A stretch of 64,000 bases of DNA from Chrysophaeum taylorii (Eukaryota > Sar > Pelagophyceae > Pelagomonadales > Pelagomonadaceae). Under the pieces are notes generated by a model. It was not told the DNA's origin, did no database searches, and was given only the letters and a program-made list of their open reading frames with translations. This document shows positions 1 to 12,455 of the stretch, one piece after another; position 1 is the first letter of the stretch, and every line of letters starts with the position of its first letter. The position numbers and the translations under genes are program-made. The stretch spans positions 62,001-126,000 of the forward strand of contig JAQMWT010000670.1 of the NCBI GenBank assembly GCA_029834535.1. Direction: 5' to 3'.

Positions 1-1559
1 GATTCCGACGCAATACCCAATGTCATTTTGGCGGCTGCAAGGATCACTTTAAGAGGGAATGCCGAAAGTTTCAGAGTTCCTCGCTATTCACCCTACAACG
101 CCCTACCCACCATCGCCGTTCTTCTCAACAGCGCAACAATTCCAACGACTCCAAGAACACCCAACAACACCAACCCCCCAACACCAACACCACTAACACT
201 CCCCTTTCACCTCCCATGCCTACTCCAACCTTGACTGATTCTCGTTCCACTCCGCCGCTTTTCTTAATACCAAACTTTTTTTTTTTGACTCCCATTGCAC
301 AGGCGCCCTTCGTTCTGTATTTTCATCTCGTCGTTGCTCCACCCCTCGTTCTGTATTTTCACCTAGTCGTTGCTCCCCTCCTCGTTCTGTATTTCACCAC
401 TTCGTTGATTCATTCCTCGTTCTACTATATTTTCAGCTATTCGTTGATCCACTCCCCGTTGTGCTTGTCGGTTTTGGTAAAACCAGCGAATCACGTTCCA
501 TCGCGCATTTTCCCCGACACAACTATGCTGTGCTTTCGTGCTTCCTATGTGGTTGGATCGCTCATCTTCGGGATCCTGGACCGACGCTTCTTCGGCTTCA
601 TCATCTACGGTATCAACACAATGTTGTGGTTATCCTTCGCGCACTATCTGCTCTTCGCCGTTTTTCTGCTAACATTCGGTTTTGCTATCGAAGTGAATCC
701 GTGCTCAGCACCCGCGACGCTATCTGCACTGTTCTTACGTGTCACTGCGACGCTATCTGCAACGTTCTTACGTGTCACCACTGTTTTGCCACTATCGCCA
801 ACTTCTACCGCAGTCTACTCGAGTATGACGAGCAAACGTCGCCGCTTGCTCCTCAAAAGTTGGCCCATATGGCACCTTCGTTCTTGAGAATGCGAAAAAG
901 AGCCACTTTCTTATCTGCCACAGCAGGCTGGCATACAGCAGCCTGGTCTACCCGTGTTCGTTCCTTACACCGCTGGCGCGTCCGAAGTCTTCTATCTTCG
1001 CGTCCAGGACGCGGTCATGAACATGGCAACTTGCTCGCGCCACAACGACCAAACACCAACGTTCGCATCAAACCTGCTTACGCCCGTTTTTGATTCAGTC
1101 GACTCCGACTATCGTCATAACCTGGTCATCATGCAACATATACTGCCCAAAGGCACCGTTCTCCTCAGACGTCTGGTACGCCGCCATCATATATACCAGC
1201 CTGTGTTCCCGCTATCATTGTAACGCTGCGATTCTCGGTGGCAACAATCGCCTAACGCAAGTCTTCCCAGGCACCTTTGTCGCTCTTGTTCTTCAGATCT
1301 CGATTTTGCTGGCAGTTTCGCTTATCAGATTTCCTGCAATGTCACCCACCGAGGGAACTTCAACGTTGTTCCGACTTTCTCGAATCCCGCTTCCAAGCTA
1401 TCGTGTCGATATCAACCCCTACTGGGACTGATCACCCCATCACGCGAACCGACCCATTCTACGAGCTCATGAACTCAGAAGAACCAACAACCCCCAGAAA
1501 AAAGTGCACAACAAAGTCGAGCAAACCAGAGCCGACAACACAAAGAACCCAAAACCTCC
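1..1559 (+). mobile_element. Copia-type element B, left remnant (fossil)
   Basis: Remnant of a Copia-like LTR element. A gag-type cysteine/histidine knuckle (CHFGGCKDHFKREC) is read at 21-62, followed by a Gln/Asn/Pro/Thr-rich linker to about 230, as is usual after a Copia nucleocapsid. The rest, to 1559, is too decayed to assign; a faint methyltransferase-like stretch (FVLEN near 880) is only suggestive. The right-hand part, 10401-12455, belongs to the same broad family as element C. Element A interrupts between the two. Whether left and right parts were one copy is inference. Broken, with many breaks; old. Confidence 0.55.
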
Positions 1560-1755
1560 TAGAGATAGAAAATCTGAACTAGGGTTAGTACCCCCTATTC
1601 TAGGGTTAGTTCACTTAACTTTGCCACCTTTTGATTTAAGAAAACGCTGTGTTATTCACACCGGCTGTCCTCGATTAAGAGACAGATTCGAGGACAGACT
1701 ACCACTGTTCTCACGCTCTGCTGAAGGGTAACACAGTTGTGATTACTGTTCTCTA
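1560..1755 (+). repeat. 5' LTR of element A
   Basis: Direct repeat of 10206-10400. It begins TAGAGA and ends TCTCTA, a 6-bp terminal inverted repeat in place of the usual TG...CA. Related LTRs on the minus strand at 50775-51394 share the ends and the tail GATTACTGTT. Confidence 0.88.
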
Positions 1756-4399
1756 GGTATTGGGCACCAGTCCCGGTATCAGCAGAGCCACAGGATTTCC
1801 AGACAAGTCAAGCTCACTGACGTTCCTGAACCCAAGCAAAATGCCGACGACACAAGAACTCCAAAAGGAGATGCGAGAACAAGAAGCTCGCTTAGAAGCA
1901 AGGCATCAAAAGGAGATGCAATACCAAGCTCTAGCGTACGAAGCTCGGCATAAACAAGAGATGCCAGACCAAGAAACTCGCTTGATGGCACAATTCATTG
2001 CCCAATTAAGCGCGCTGGCCACCCAAGTGCAAGCAACGCAAGCACCACCACCTGCCGTCGCTGCTGCGGCTCAACAAGATCCCAAGTCTAAGATCAACAC
2101 CTTTAGTGACCCACCAAGTGCCGTTCTCAAGTCCATGGACTCGGCGCAAGTCACACCTTAAATGCTTTCGTTTCGTGTCATGCAATTATTCGTCGAACAT
2201 CTGATGCCTGAAACAGGTATAACTCAGTACTTCCTACAGGGCTTCTACACGTGGGAATCCGTCCTGCGCGGATCTAACGACCTCGCTGACGCTCTCCTAA
2301 GCCACTGCATCGACGAATACGACAAGTACCCCGACCACCACTCTACCGCCGGGAACACGCCAGATTTCCAAGGCCGTTACGTCTACTACAAGGGTGTCTA
2401 CCGCAAGTTCGGCAGGCACTTCCTGGACAACGTCTACGAGCCAAAACTCCAAGAACTCAAAGATCAATACAAAAACCCAAACGATATAACAAAAGGCAAG
2501 TTATATCCAATCACTCAACCCCATCTCCAAGGAAAAGAAGCCGACTTCATCGTATATCTCCGCGAGACCGTACACCCCCTCTTTCGCCGTTTCCTACATG
2601 CCGGTAGCGACTCCGTCGAGCACCCAGCATACGACGAAGTCGATGCACTCGGATCCTTCTACCCGATAGGACTCGAATTTGTGCTTCAAGTTCGCCTCGC
2701 ACTCGATAAGCATACGGGCCAGAACCACATCCACCATGCGCATTATGTTTACAATGCCTTTCTGGACACGCCGTTCAACCCTGAAATACATGAGCCAGCT
2801 CACTACATCGACTACATGCGTCATGCCCAGCAACAACTCCGCCAGATCACCACGGACACTTCTCTCCAACTTCCTGACGACAAGATCCTCGAAGAAATTC
2901 GCCAAATTCTCCGATTCAAGTAACCCCCAAGCTTGCTTGACTCCCGCGCCCCAACACACATAAAGGGCTTTGCACGTCTTGCTAGCTGTCTGCGCACTCC
3001 CAACGATTCGCTGTTACTCGACGAAGACAAGGACGCCATCCACCACCTTCCTAAGCTCATCGCTCGCATCACCGTCATCTCCACGTTCGAGCGCAACTTT
3101 TGGGCTCACCTCAAGCCTCACCCCACTCTCAACTTCAAGCCTTTGCGCTTCGTCACAGATTTCGGTCGTCTGCCAACAAAGGACAAAGACAACCCCCGTT
3201 TTTGCTCCCGCCGCCATGGTCTCCACCTCACCGAAGACGATGATGACACCTCTCCCTCTGAAGACGACACCCCACCGGACCCCAATGAAGACACCGACCG
3301 CGTCGCTGTTTTTCTCACGGAGGCCCACCTTGACCACGACGAAGACAATGACCTCATTCACCAACTCCACGCCTACCGCAAAAAGCAAATTTCGCGGCAC
3401 CCCAAGAAGCCCCCTCCTAACAAAAAGCCTCCAAATCCTCGCTCCCCGTCTTACTACGACATCAATGACAGTCCTAAGCCCAAGGCCACCCCTGTCACCC
3501 CACCGAAGAACAAGCAACGTCCCCGTGCTACCCTGACAAACGCGAGCACCTGCATCTTCGCAAGGTCACCTTCCCCACAAAACCTCATCCACCCAAACCA
3601 TCTACTCCTGACCAGCGCTTCAAGGTCCTCCTTCGTGAAGTCCGTCGCAAGCTCCAACCATACGGCATCTTAGCCAAGCCGGTCGCAAACATACGTCCAG
3701 CTCCGAGCGCATGAACAAGCTAATCAACCTCATCACCACCATCTCCGACGAGATACTTCTCTCCGAAGCCGAAAACGATGCCGCAGAATTTCTCCAGATG
3801 TTAACGTCCGATCCCCAGGACGATCCACCTGATGAGGGCGAAGCCGAAACCGATGAACAAGATGAAAAAGGACACCTCGGTTTCTATGACGACAACGGTC
3901 AACTAGACCTCTACGACGACACCATTCCCGAAATCAATGATGAAGATGACTCGGCCGAAGACTACGCACAACGGCACAGTGACTATATGCGTGCTCTCCA
4001 CCAGAGTCGGCTTTTTCGCTGATGGTTGCCGACGACGCCTGTGCCGCCAACCACATCTTACTCCATCAGGCACCAAACCTCAAGATGACGAATTTCCCGA
4101 CATCATCAACCATCTCACCCAGAGTCGCAGATTTTCTTTGTGCAACTTACACTCCAGGAAAGACCTCAAAGAAGACTAACTCGCTGCACGGATGCAATGG
4201 ACCCGGCACTGAAACCTCATTGATTGACGGTGGTGCATCTTTTTGCTTTACGCGCACAATATAAAACTTTGTTCCTGAGTCCATACGCCGGATTCCCGAA
4301 CACACTACTCATATGGGACGAGGCACCCTTGCCGGCCACGTCATGGGTGTTAAACCGTTGTATTTGCAGGCTGCAGGTCTCTCCTCCAAGGATACAAAA

Positions 4400-5910
4400 G
4401 ACACAACCGGTTACGCTTTATATCTCGTATTTATGGCCGTCCCGCAATTCAGGCAAAGTCTTCAAGTTATCGCAGCATCTCAGCTCAAAGCTCTGCATGT
4501 ACAAGCCACCGATCCGCCACTGCCCCATGTCAACATCTGAGTGTAATGAAAGAATACGACGGCTATGCCACTCCGGTCACTGCCGACCTTTTCGTCCAAC
4601 AACAAATCCGCTTCGTTCATTGCACGCTCCCGACCTACGCCATTGTCGAGAACGTACGTCCCAACCCCCGAACTCACCACGAGTATGCTAAACTCGCAAA
4701 AGGTTATCAGCGCTTAGGCTACTTCCGCCACTCCGGTGTCTACAATGCCTCTGCTTTTGGTGATGTCATCAGCAAGACACGCTATCTCGCTGTGTATGCC
4801 CGACACCCGCTCACCGGTTACAACCTCGAGAAAACCGCTTCTACTTGGTTAACCTCGCCTCCGAGCATGGTTCCTCTCTTGGACCCCAGTCCCACCATCC
4901 CTGACGATCTCTGGATCGCCAAACCCGCCCTTCGTGGTACAGTGCCCCGCTCCACCTTGGACTACTACCAGCACAAGGCCACCCACTCCTACAAGCCCGC
5001 CAACGCCACGAAACTCTCGATTTCCGAGAATGCCCGCATCTGCCAAATGCTCGCACGCTCCACCAAGCCCTTCACGGATCTCGGTCTAGATGCCGACGGC
5101 ACCCCCTACGCCACAATGGAGTCCATTTCCTACCCCCTGGTTTTCACATTGCTGCACAGTCATTTATCGCAACACCCAACTCTCGCCGCTTGGAACACCC
5201 TCCGCTCTTTTCATGCCACAGAGTCTCAATGTGCTTACCATTTGGATGGAGCCATCACCGGCACCGCCGTTACTGCCGTCGCATGTGGCTACTTCCCGCG
5301 CGCCTCCCTCACACTACATTCCAGGCCCCCTCAGATATTGGACTGTTCCCATCAACCCGCAGTCTTCTCCCCAACGCACCCCTTTTCCCTGGATGTTCCC
5401 AAGGGCACCGCCTTTCTGGTCGTCGCCCACACCACCTCCTTTGCCGCCGCTCACAGCTGCTCGCGCCCGTCCACTTGGGTCTATTATATGAATCGTTCGC
5501 ATCCTGGCTTTGCCACGATCGACTCACGAGGGCGAATTGCTCTCGATGACCCCAAGGGACTCATTATGTCCAAAGCACGTCACACTTACGCGGACTATGT
5601 CGGCCACATCGGAGACACGCTTCAGAAAAGCACCAAGTGTTACTCGGTCACTGGCTCGTACCCAACCAACACGAGCTACTCCAACGCCTTGCTGCTGATC
5701 TCTCCAGACCACATCCGCTATGCGACCCTCAACGAAATCGCAAAGTTTGGACACCACTCGGACCCGGAACTGCTCCGTCTGTTCCAACAGCACCCGCCGT
5801 ACTTCGCGTTTAAGGCACTGGCCAACGCCGTCCCGCACAACATGCTGCAGGCAAAGTACAGCGCTGTTCTCGCACTCCACGAATCGCACCACCACGTGAA
5901 CCTTCACATC
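4400..5910 (+). mobile_element. C5 cytosine methyltransferase-like domain inside element A
   Basis: Family motifs occur in the canonical DNMT order. A motif VI-type segment (AIVENVRP) lies near 4640. A motif VIII-type segment (VYNASAFGDVISKTRYLAV) follows at about 4735-4800, matching the class pattern of an Asn-Ala, a Gly and then basic residues leading into a hydrophobic strand. A long variable region follows, the place of the target-recognition domain. A motif IX-type segment (HIRYATLNEIAKF) and a motif X-type segment (KALANAVPHNML) are at about 5710-5850. Integrase begins about 250 bases downstream. Known family role: transfer of methyl from S-adenosylmethionine to cytosine C5. Retrotransposon-borne DNMTs have been reported in dinoflagellates and charophytes. 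The domain call rests on motif recognition by eye; activity is not implied. The element is a fossil. Confidence 0.82.
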
Positions 5911-8900
5911 GAATGGGCCACGATACGCCATGGCATCCCCAGCCCCGGAGACATCAACCAGGTTGCAGAATTCTTCTCGGCCATCTCCAGCCGTCTCTTA
6001 GCAGAGGAAGACCTGAACCTCACCTCCCTCTTCAATGATGTTGCAGATGCTCACCATGATGCGATCCGCAGACCAAGCAAATCGACAAACCTCGAGACGC
6101 TTCTTGCCGAGGCAGCCGTTGCTAAGATCCGAGTCGACAAGCGACCCAGCCCTCCCAGCGCTTCGACTGCTGCTCTGCCTCCCTTGCACAAGCCCGGCAC
6201 CATTCAGCACGCCAAAAGAGTGCTTTTGGTCACTCCCTGGCACCGCATACACCACCTGCAACAAGAGATTCTTCGCCGCACGATTGCCGCTAATGTAACG
6301 AATCTTCGCCCAGGTGATGATCGGTATCTGCAAGACTGCAGCGAATGCAAGCGCTGTCAATCGCATGTCAGCTTCCGTCACGACAACACTTCCTGGTCAC
6401 CGGATGAACTAGCCTATGCTCCTGGCCAACACCTCCACGTGGATGTATCATACCCAAGCATCAGCAAGTGTTACGGTGGATTACGTTAGATCATGCATTT
6501 CGTGTGTATTATCTCAGCACACAAGTGGGTCTATTTCCTGCGGAAACTAGACGCACAGGATGTTCTGGCCGGCATCCTCTATGTGGTCAATGTGATTAAG
6601 GTCGAATTCGATGTCAGTGTGAAAATCATATCGTCTGATGCATTCTCAACTTTCCGCTCTGAAGCTTTCCACCCCCTCAAGGTGCAACTTGGCATCCAGT
6701 TTCAAATCCTTGGTCGCCACCTCCACCAGCGGAATTTTGCGGAAAACATAATCAAGGAAAACACCCGAGGCACCGTAGTTCGTCTCCTCAACCTTCGCAG
6801 TGTACGCATCGAAGGAAAGTCCATTGCCGCCGAGTATTATCATCCATTTGCTCTCCTGCATAAGATCCAAGCCGACAACCAGCGCTCTCATGGACCGCCC
6901 TCGCGCAAAAAACATGACATGCACCGTTCCCCTGCGTATCATGTCACCCATGGCACCGCTCTTGAAAAAACTTCTCCCCTTTGGCGAACCTGTCACTTTT
7001 GTCTACCCTCAAAGTCACAATCTGGAACCCTCCAGCGTCTCCGCCTCTTACTTTCATCGTAACAACTATCTCCCGAACCTTCCCGGAACGGACCGATTTA
7101 TCCGTGATGTTCTCAGCTCCATCTTGCTTGTACATCACGATACGGAAAAATCGTCACCTCTAACGACTTTCATGTTGACGCAGACATGCCAGTCAACCGT
7201 AACAAGGAGATCGAACGGATCAAAGCACTCGCACAGATCCCAACAGAGGCACGGCAAGAGGACCCGCTACCAGCTATAAGCGAACAGCAAATGCCGGAAG
7301 TTAGACAGGAATCGCAAAGTGAGGGCGAGACTCACGATGACGAGCACGATGATAAACCTAGCGATGACGACGAACACAAAGAACTGGATCCAACTCCCGA
7401 TGCTCATTCAAGTCCCGTCAGCGACGAGACACCTGAACAGGATTTTTCGTTCCTCAACCGGCCACCTCCACCGGATGGTAGCATTCCGATGCCCAAGCGA
7501 AAAGATCGCCTAGAGGTTGTTCTCGACGATTGTTCTCGACGATTCAGGTTTTACTCCAGTTCTCGTGCATCGCAACCAGAGCGATAAGCTCAAAGCAGAT
7601 CTCAAGGACGAACGTGGATTTCGCATCCCTAAGGATCAACTCTATATCGTGAAGCGTGTTGACGATGGAAAACTCTTCACCAGACGCATTATCGCCTCAG
7701 AGTATGGTCGCAACTGGAAATACCAGCAGGAGCAATCCACGGCTCACGCCACAGCCAGCATGTCCGGCACATTGATGTTCCTCATCAGTGTCAGCGCTCT
7801 GTACCAGGGCCACGCCGCCAGCATCGCATCTGACCTCAACATTCGAAGAGATGCTAAGCCGCCTAATGATGTCCCGAAAGGATGTCTCCTAGCATGTACT
7901 ACACAAGACTATGGCATCATGGGCGGCACCGCACTGGATTTGCAGAGAGAAACCTACGCAGAACTCTTGTATGTTGACTTCCCAAGGAAGCCGCACCACT
8001 CATCAGTATTGGTTGACCACCTTGATAATGACAATTCTGTTCTCGAGAACTATGTGTGCCACGACGAACTGTCACCGGCAGAGTACTATGCGCGTCAATG
8101 GAATCAAGAATTCTGTTGTATGGGTTCCTCTCTTTTGTGGGACATCTCCGCGCATCAACACTACCACCTAGCTTCTCGTCACAGGCATGCCTTCATGCAT
8201 GATTCTGACGAACTCGGACACCTCTTCCTAAGTCAAAGTGATCAGAATCAAGATTTATTCTACAAGAAGTCATGGACTATGATTTGATTTCAAAAAAAAA
8301 ATTTTTTTTATATTTCACATCGATCACGTCGTGTTACAGCTCGTGGCCGCTGAAGATATTGTCTATGAGCCTGAAAAGATTGTCGAACTCAAAGGACTCA
8401 GTGAGGAAGATAAGTTAAAGCATATCGCTTCGATTCGCAAAGAAATTGAAGGATTGTGCTCCAATGGTGTCTTCAAGCTTGAGCCTTTACCGCCAGACCG
8501 TTCGTCTATCTCGACGAAACTCGTGCTGAAGATCAAGTATTTTGCTGACGGCACTCCAGACCGCTATAAAGCTCGTCTAGTCGCCCGAGGTTTCTAGGCA
8601 CGTGTAGGCATTGACGTTTGTGCCACATCTTCCCCAACCGCAATGCTCGCCACCAACCGGCCACCGCTCGCCATCGCTGTGAAGCACAAGCTCCCGGTCG
8701 CGCACGCGGACATCCCTCAGGCATTCATCCAATCGGCACTCGATCGCCCAGTATGGATCGACTTCCCTCGAGGAGTACGTGTCTCGCAAAATCTTATCCA
8801 GCAGATACAGAAGAACAATCCAGAGTCGAAGCTCGCTCTTCGACTCGTCAAGGCTCTCTATGGCCTCAAACAGTCAGCTTTGTTGTGGAACATCAAACTC

Positions 8901-10205
8901 GACTCGTTTCTTCGACAACATGAGTTCGAACGCTCACAAGTCGTCACTTGCCTCTATATCAATTGGGATCGATCTATCAACAAATGGGCTTTACTATCCG
9001 TTTCAGTCGATGGCCTATTGATCACTGGTACCAACACTGCCAAAATTACATCTCTTCGCACTGTTCTGGAGAAGGAATATGGCAAAGGTACGTGGCATGA
9101 CAACATCAGATCCTTTCTTGGCATCGATGTTCACTACAATGTCTCCGCTGGTCATCTCACTATGAATGTAGCAGCGAAGATCACCAAGATGCTTGCTGAG
9201 CATAAGCTCAACCTACATAGTCTAGACGTCCCCTACTCGGACATCCTCACTCACAAACCTTCCACAAAACTTCTCTCAGACTAGGCTCGTACTTTAGACG
9301 TATTACGCCAAAATTTTCCTCACTACTGTGGCACTAGCATTTACTTGTCTGTCACATGTCGGCCTGATATCACCACTTTGTGCAACAGATGCTGCAAGGG
9401 CATGCACAACCCCGATCAGACCCACCTTCTGCACTTATATGTTTTACTTCGCTACTTAAAGGGCACTCCGACTGATTCACTCGACTATTCATCCAACAGC
9501 CCCTCTATTACCCCCCTTTATTCAGCATCTGATCAACCGCTATCCTGAACTGCATCACCTTCGTTCACCTATTATTTGTTTCACTGATGCAAGTTTTGCT
9601 GATCGTTCCGACCCTCGCTTGCGATCGAATTCTGGTGCATGTATCTTACGAGTCTTTGGCAATCTCGTATTTTGGTCTAGCAAACGACAAACTCTTACTG
9701 CCAAAAGCACCATGGAAGCTGAGCTCATCGCCGCCAGCGCAGCCGCCGATGAATGTCACTGGTTTTACAAGCTTTTCTCCTCTTACCCTTATCTGTTTTC
9801 ATGTGATTAAGCTCACGCTATCCCCTGCTTTTTGATAACGCTAGCGCATTACATGTCGCTAATCACCCTAAGGTCAGTGCTCCTTCTCGTCATATCAATT
9901 TACGAGAATTTCGCATTCGTAACTACCAAGCTACTTCGATCATTAGACCTCTCTGGTGTCCTACTCACTACCAGGTCGCTGATCATTTTTCAAAGCTCCT
10001 ACCACGCAATTTATTTCACAAGTTCAAAAACTCCTACGGTGTTCACTCCACCTCCTCCTCACCACCATCTCATCAAGTTACTCTTTCAGCTACTCTTCCA
10101 CCGTACGACTCTGTCCAGAACACTCTCTACATTCTTGTCGATGGTAAGACGCTTCCTGCTTAGTTTGATCCAGATTTCGCGCACCGAGTTCAATATGCGA
10201 GGGCG

Positions 10206-10400
10206 TAGAGATAGAAAATCTGATTTAGGGTTAGTACCCCCATTCTAGGGTTAGCTCCCTTAACTTTGCCACCCTTTGATTTAAGAAAACGCTGTATTAT
10301 TCACACCGGCTGTCCTCGTTTAGGAGACAGATTCGAGGACAGACTACCACTGTTCTCACGCTCTGCTGAAGGGTAACACAGTCGCGATTACTGTTTTCTA
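10206..10400 (+). repeat. 3' LTR of element A
   Basis: Direct repeat of 1560-1755, about 94% identical by eye, preceded by a GAGGGCG purine run that may be the polypurine tract. The same GCGAGGGCG context precedes the related minus-strand LTR ending at 51162. Confidence 0.88.
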
Positions 10401-12455
10401 GTAATGTTCCCCAGCAAGACTATCTCAAGCAGTTCGGTTCTGTGTGTTGTTTGCTTTTAGAATCCAATGAGTGCCATAAATACGAACCCCGGTGTCGACC
10501 TTACATCGATTTATGTGGCGCTAATGCTATTAATCCGCTCGTCACCCCGCACGTTAACCACTTAGCTGATGTTGTTCTTAACCCGGAAAACGGTCAAGTC
10601 CGTGTTTCCTCTAAACTCACCTTTCCCTACTTGACTCCTAAACATCCTCCTGACTATGAGCACTCCCCTCCTCCAGCACCTTCCCCTGAAGTGCCCTTTT
10701 CTGTTCAAAGCACCCCCAGTGATGCGTTGCAGAGGGGGTCTGCTGTGTCTTCTGACACTGAACACGAGAGGGGGACTACCTCAGCTCCTGCACGAGCTCC
10801 AGCTTCTTCAGCTCCAGCCCCCGCCTCTGCTGCCCCAGTCGCCTCACCTACAACGTCTGACCTTTCAAAAAATGCTCTGCCTATCCTGCAGACATTTCGT
10901 GAACTATTCTCTCAAGATGCTATCCGCCTCACCCAAGGTCCTAATAAACCCCAGGCCCGGCGCAAGACCAATCTCAAAGCTGTCCAAGCTCGCCTTGTCT
11001 GACCCACTATTCGCGCTTATAAACGCGCAGGTGGCACTTTGGCCGACTTTAAGTATGACGCCACCAAGCGCTACTTAACTTTCTATGACCCCACCCTCCA
11101 CTCCCTCCACACCAGTAATGGCATCCACTGGCAGTCTCTACTTCCAGAGGGGGAGTTCTCCACACCTCTCCACCATCATGTACATCAACTCCTTTCGCAA
11201 GCTCCTCGCTCACTTCCTGATTATTCTCGTGATGTGGACACGAGCACGTACACACTCCCGTCCTCTGCCCTTCCTGTTCACCTAATCGACACCTCCAGCC
11301 TCGAGGATCTCCACTTGCCTCGTGCTCTCGTTCATACGATTCCGATCACGTTCAGGCATTTCAAGTGCCTACCGATCAATATGCTTATGTACTACTTGCG
11401 CCCCACGCTATTATGGCAAACAACGATGCCCCATGTGGTGATTCTGACCCGCCCCTCCCTGACATCGAGGACCACATCACCGTGCAGGCTCACTACATTG
11501 AGTCCTGTCTACATGCTGATCCACTACTCGTTGTTCAACTTGTTGAAGCTCCCGAACCCGATCCCACTAATACGACTACCGAGTCTTACGCCATCACCTA
11601 TCTGATACAAGATCAAGATTCAAGCACTATCGGTCCTGATGAACGTATTGTCGAAGCCAAGGACATCAAGATCGATGAGTATGAGCTGACCTGCCTAAAA
11701 GGTCTTCCAGACTCTGATCGAAAATTCTGCATTGCCGCTACTTCCAAGGCGATCTTCGACATTGTCAAGTTTGGCTGCTTTAAGTTATCGCTGCCGATGG
11801 CTAACTCCAAGTCCATCGACACCAGGCTCGTGTTGCGCATTCAGACAAATGCGTCCGGCGAGTACATCAAGGCAAGGCTGGGTTTCTCGCTTCTCTTGGT
11901 ACTGACTTCTTTATTACGTTTTCGCCTATGGCACAGCTTACAGGTATATGTTGCCTGCTAGTTGTCGCCGCACACCTTCGGTTTCCCGTCTATCATATAG
12001 ACGTACCCAACACTTTTCGTTCAAGCCCCCATCGATTCTCACGTGTACGTCAAGCTCCCGCCAGGCATCTACCTAATGGAGATCCTGACGATGCCAAGTA
12101 CAAGGGACGTCGTCTCGCGAAACTGCTGCGTTCGCTCTGTGGATTACTGCAGAGCCCAGCCCTTTGGAACCAGAAGACCATCAGCGGTTTATTCGATTCG
12201 ATTCTCTTGGCGGCCATCGCTTTCGCACTGACACGTGCATCTGTGGCTGGGTCGTTTAGAATACCAACCCTAAGTATTCAAAACATACTGAGCAGGGTTG
12301 GTATTCTAAACGACCCAGCCACATACATCCATGCTAAAGCCCGTGATGATGCCTCATTTCTTCTGTGCGCCTTATCAGTAGACGACGTGGCCGTCATTTG
12401 CACTTCAGAACAACTTCGACTTGAGTTTCAGAGCGCCATGAAAAGGGAATATATT
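10401..12455 (+). mobile_element. Copia-type element B/C family, right remnant (fossil)
   Basis: Sequence past the 3' LTR of element A resumes as a different Copia family. About 10415-10990 matches the integrase C-terminal part of element C closely (shared NHLADVVLNPENGQ; element C reads DHLADVVLNPENGQ), followed by the same Pro/Ala/Ser-rich linker. About 11740-12455 is the reverse transcriptase start (FGCFKLSLP, ALSVDDVAVI). RNase H is not present. The long-TIR element at 12456 forms the right edge. Broken, about five or more breaks. Confidence 0.8.
12242..12323. repeat. Perfect 30-bp fold-back palindrome
   Basis: Arms 12242-12271 and 12294-12323 are exact reverse complements over 30 bases (TGTGGCTGGGTCGTTTAGAA at the left arm start), around a 22-base loop. 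It lies inside the decayed reverse transcriptase of the B remnant. Perfect arms in old surroundings point to a recent template-switch event or a tiny fold-back insertion. Confidence 0.9.

Larger units (their letters stand above)
1560..10400 (+). mobile_element. Copia LTR element A carrying a DNA methyltransferase domain (fossil)
   Basis: LTR element bounded by two about 195-bp direct repeats. A possible initiator-Met-tRNA-like primer site (GGTATCAGCAGAGCC) lies at 1775-1789. Parts in order: gag about 1840-4000 (a Gln/Glu-rich coiled coil first, then acidic and basic low-complexity stretches), a retropepsin-like stretch about 4200-4400, a C5-methyltransferase-like domain about 4400-5900, integrase with its zinc-binding HHCC head about 6150-7100, an acidic linker about 7180-7800, reverse transcriptase about 8390-9230 (KARLVARGF, LYGLKQ) and RNase H about 9330-9990 (TDASFAD, STMEAEL). 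The gag-PR-IN-RT-RH order is Copia (Pseudoviridae). The two LTRs differ at about 11 of 195 positions, so the copy is fairly old. Broken, roughly ten or more breaks. No matching target duplication was seen. Confidence 0.9.

Noticed and set aside
1-1559. A third methyltransferase domain in the left B remnant
   Set aside because: Only FVLEN near 880 and one loosely similar stretch near 960-1010; too decayed to support.
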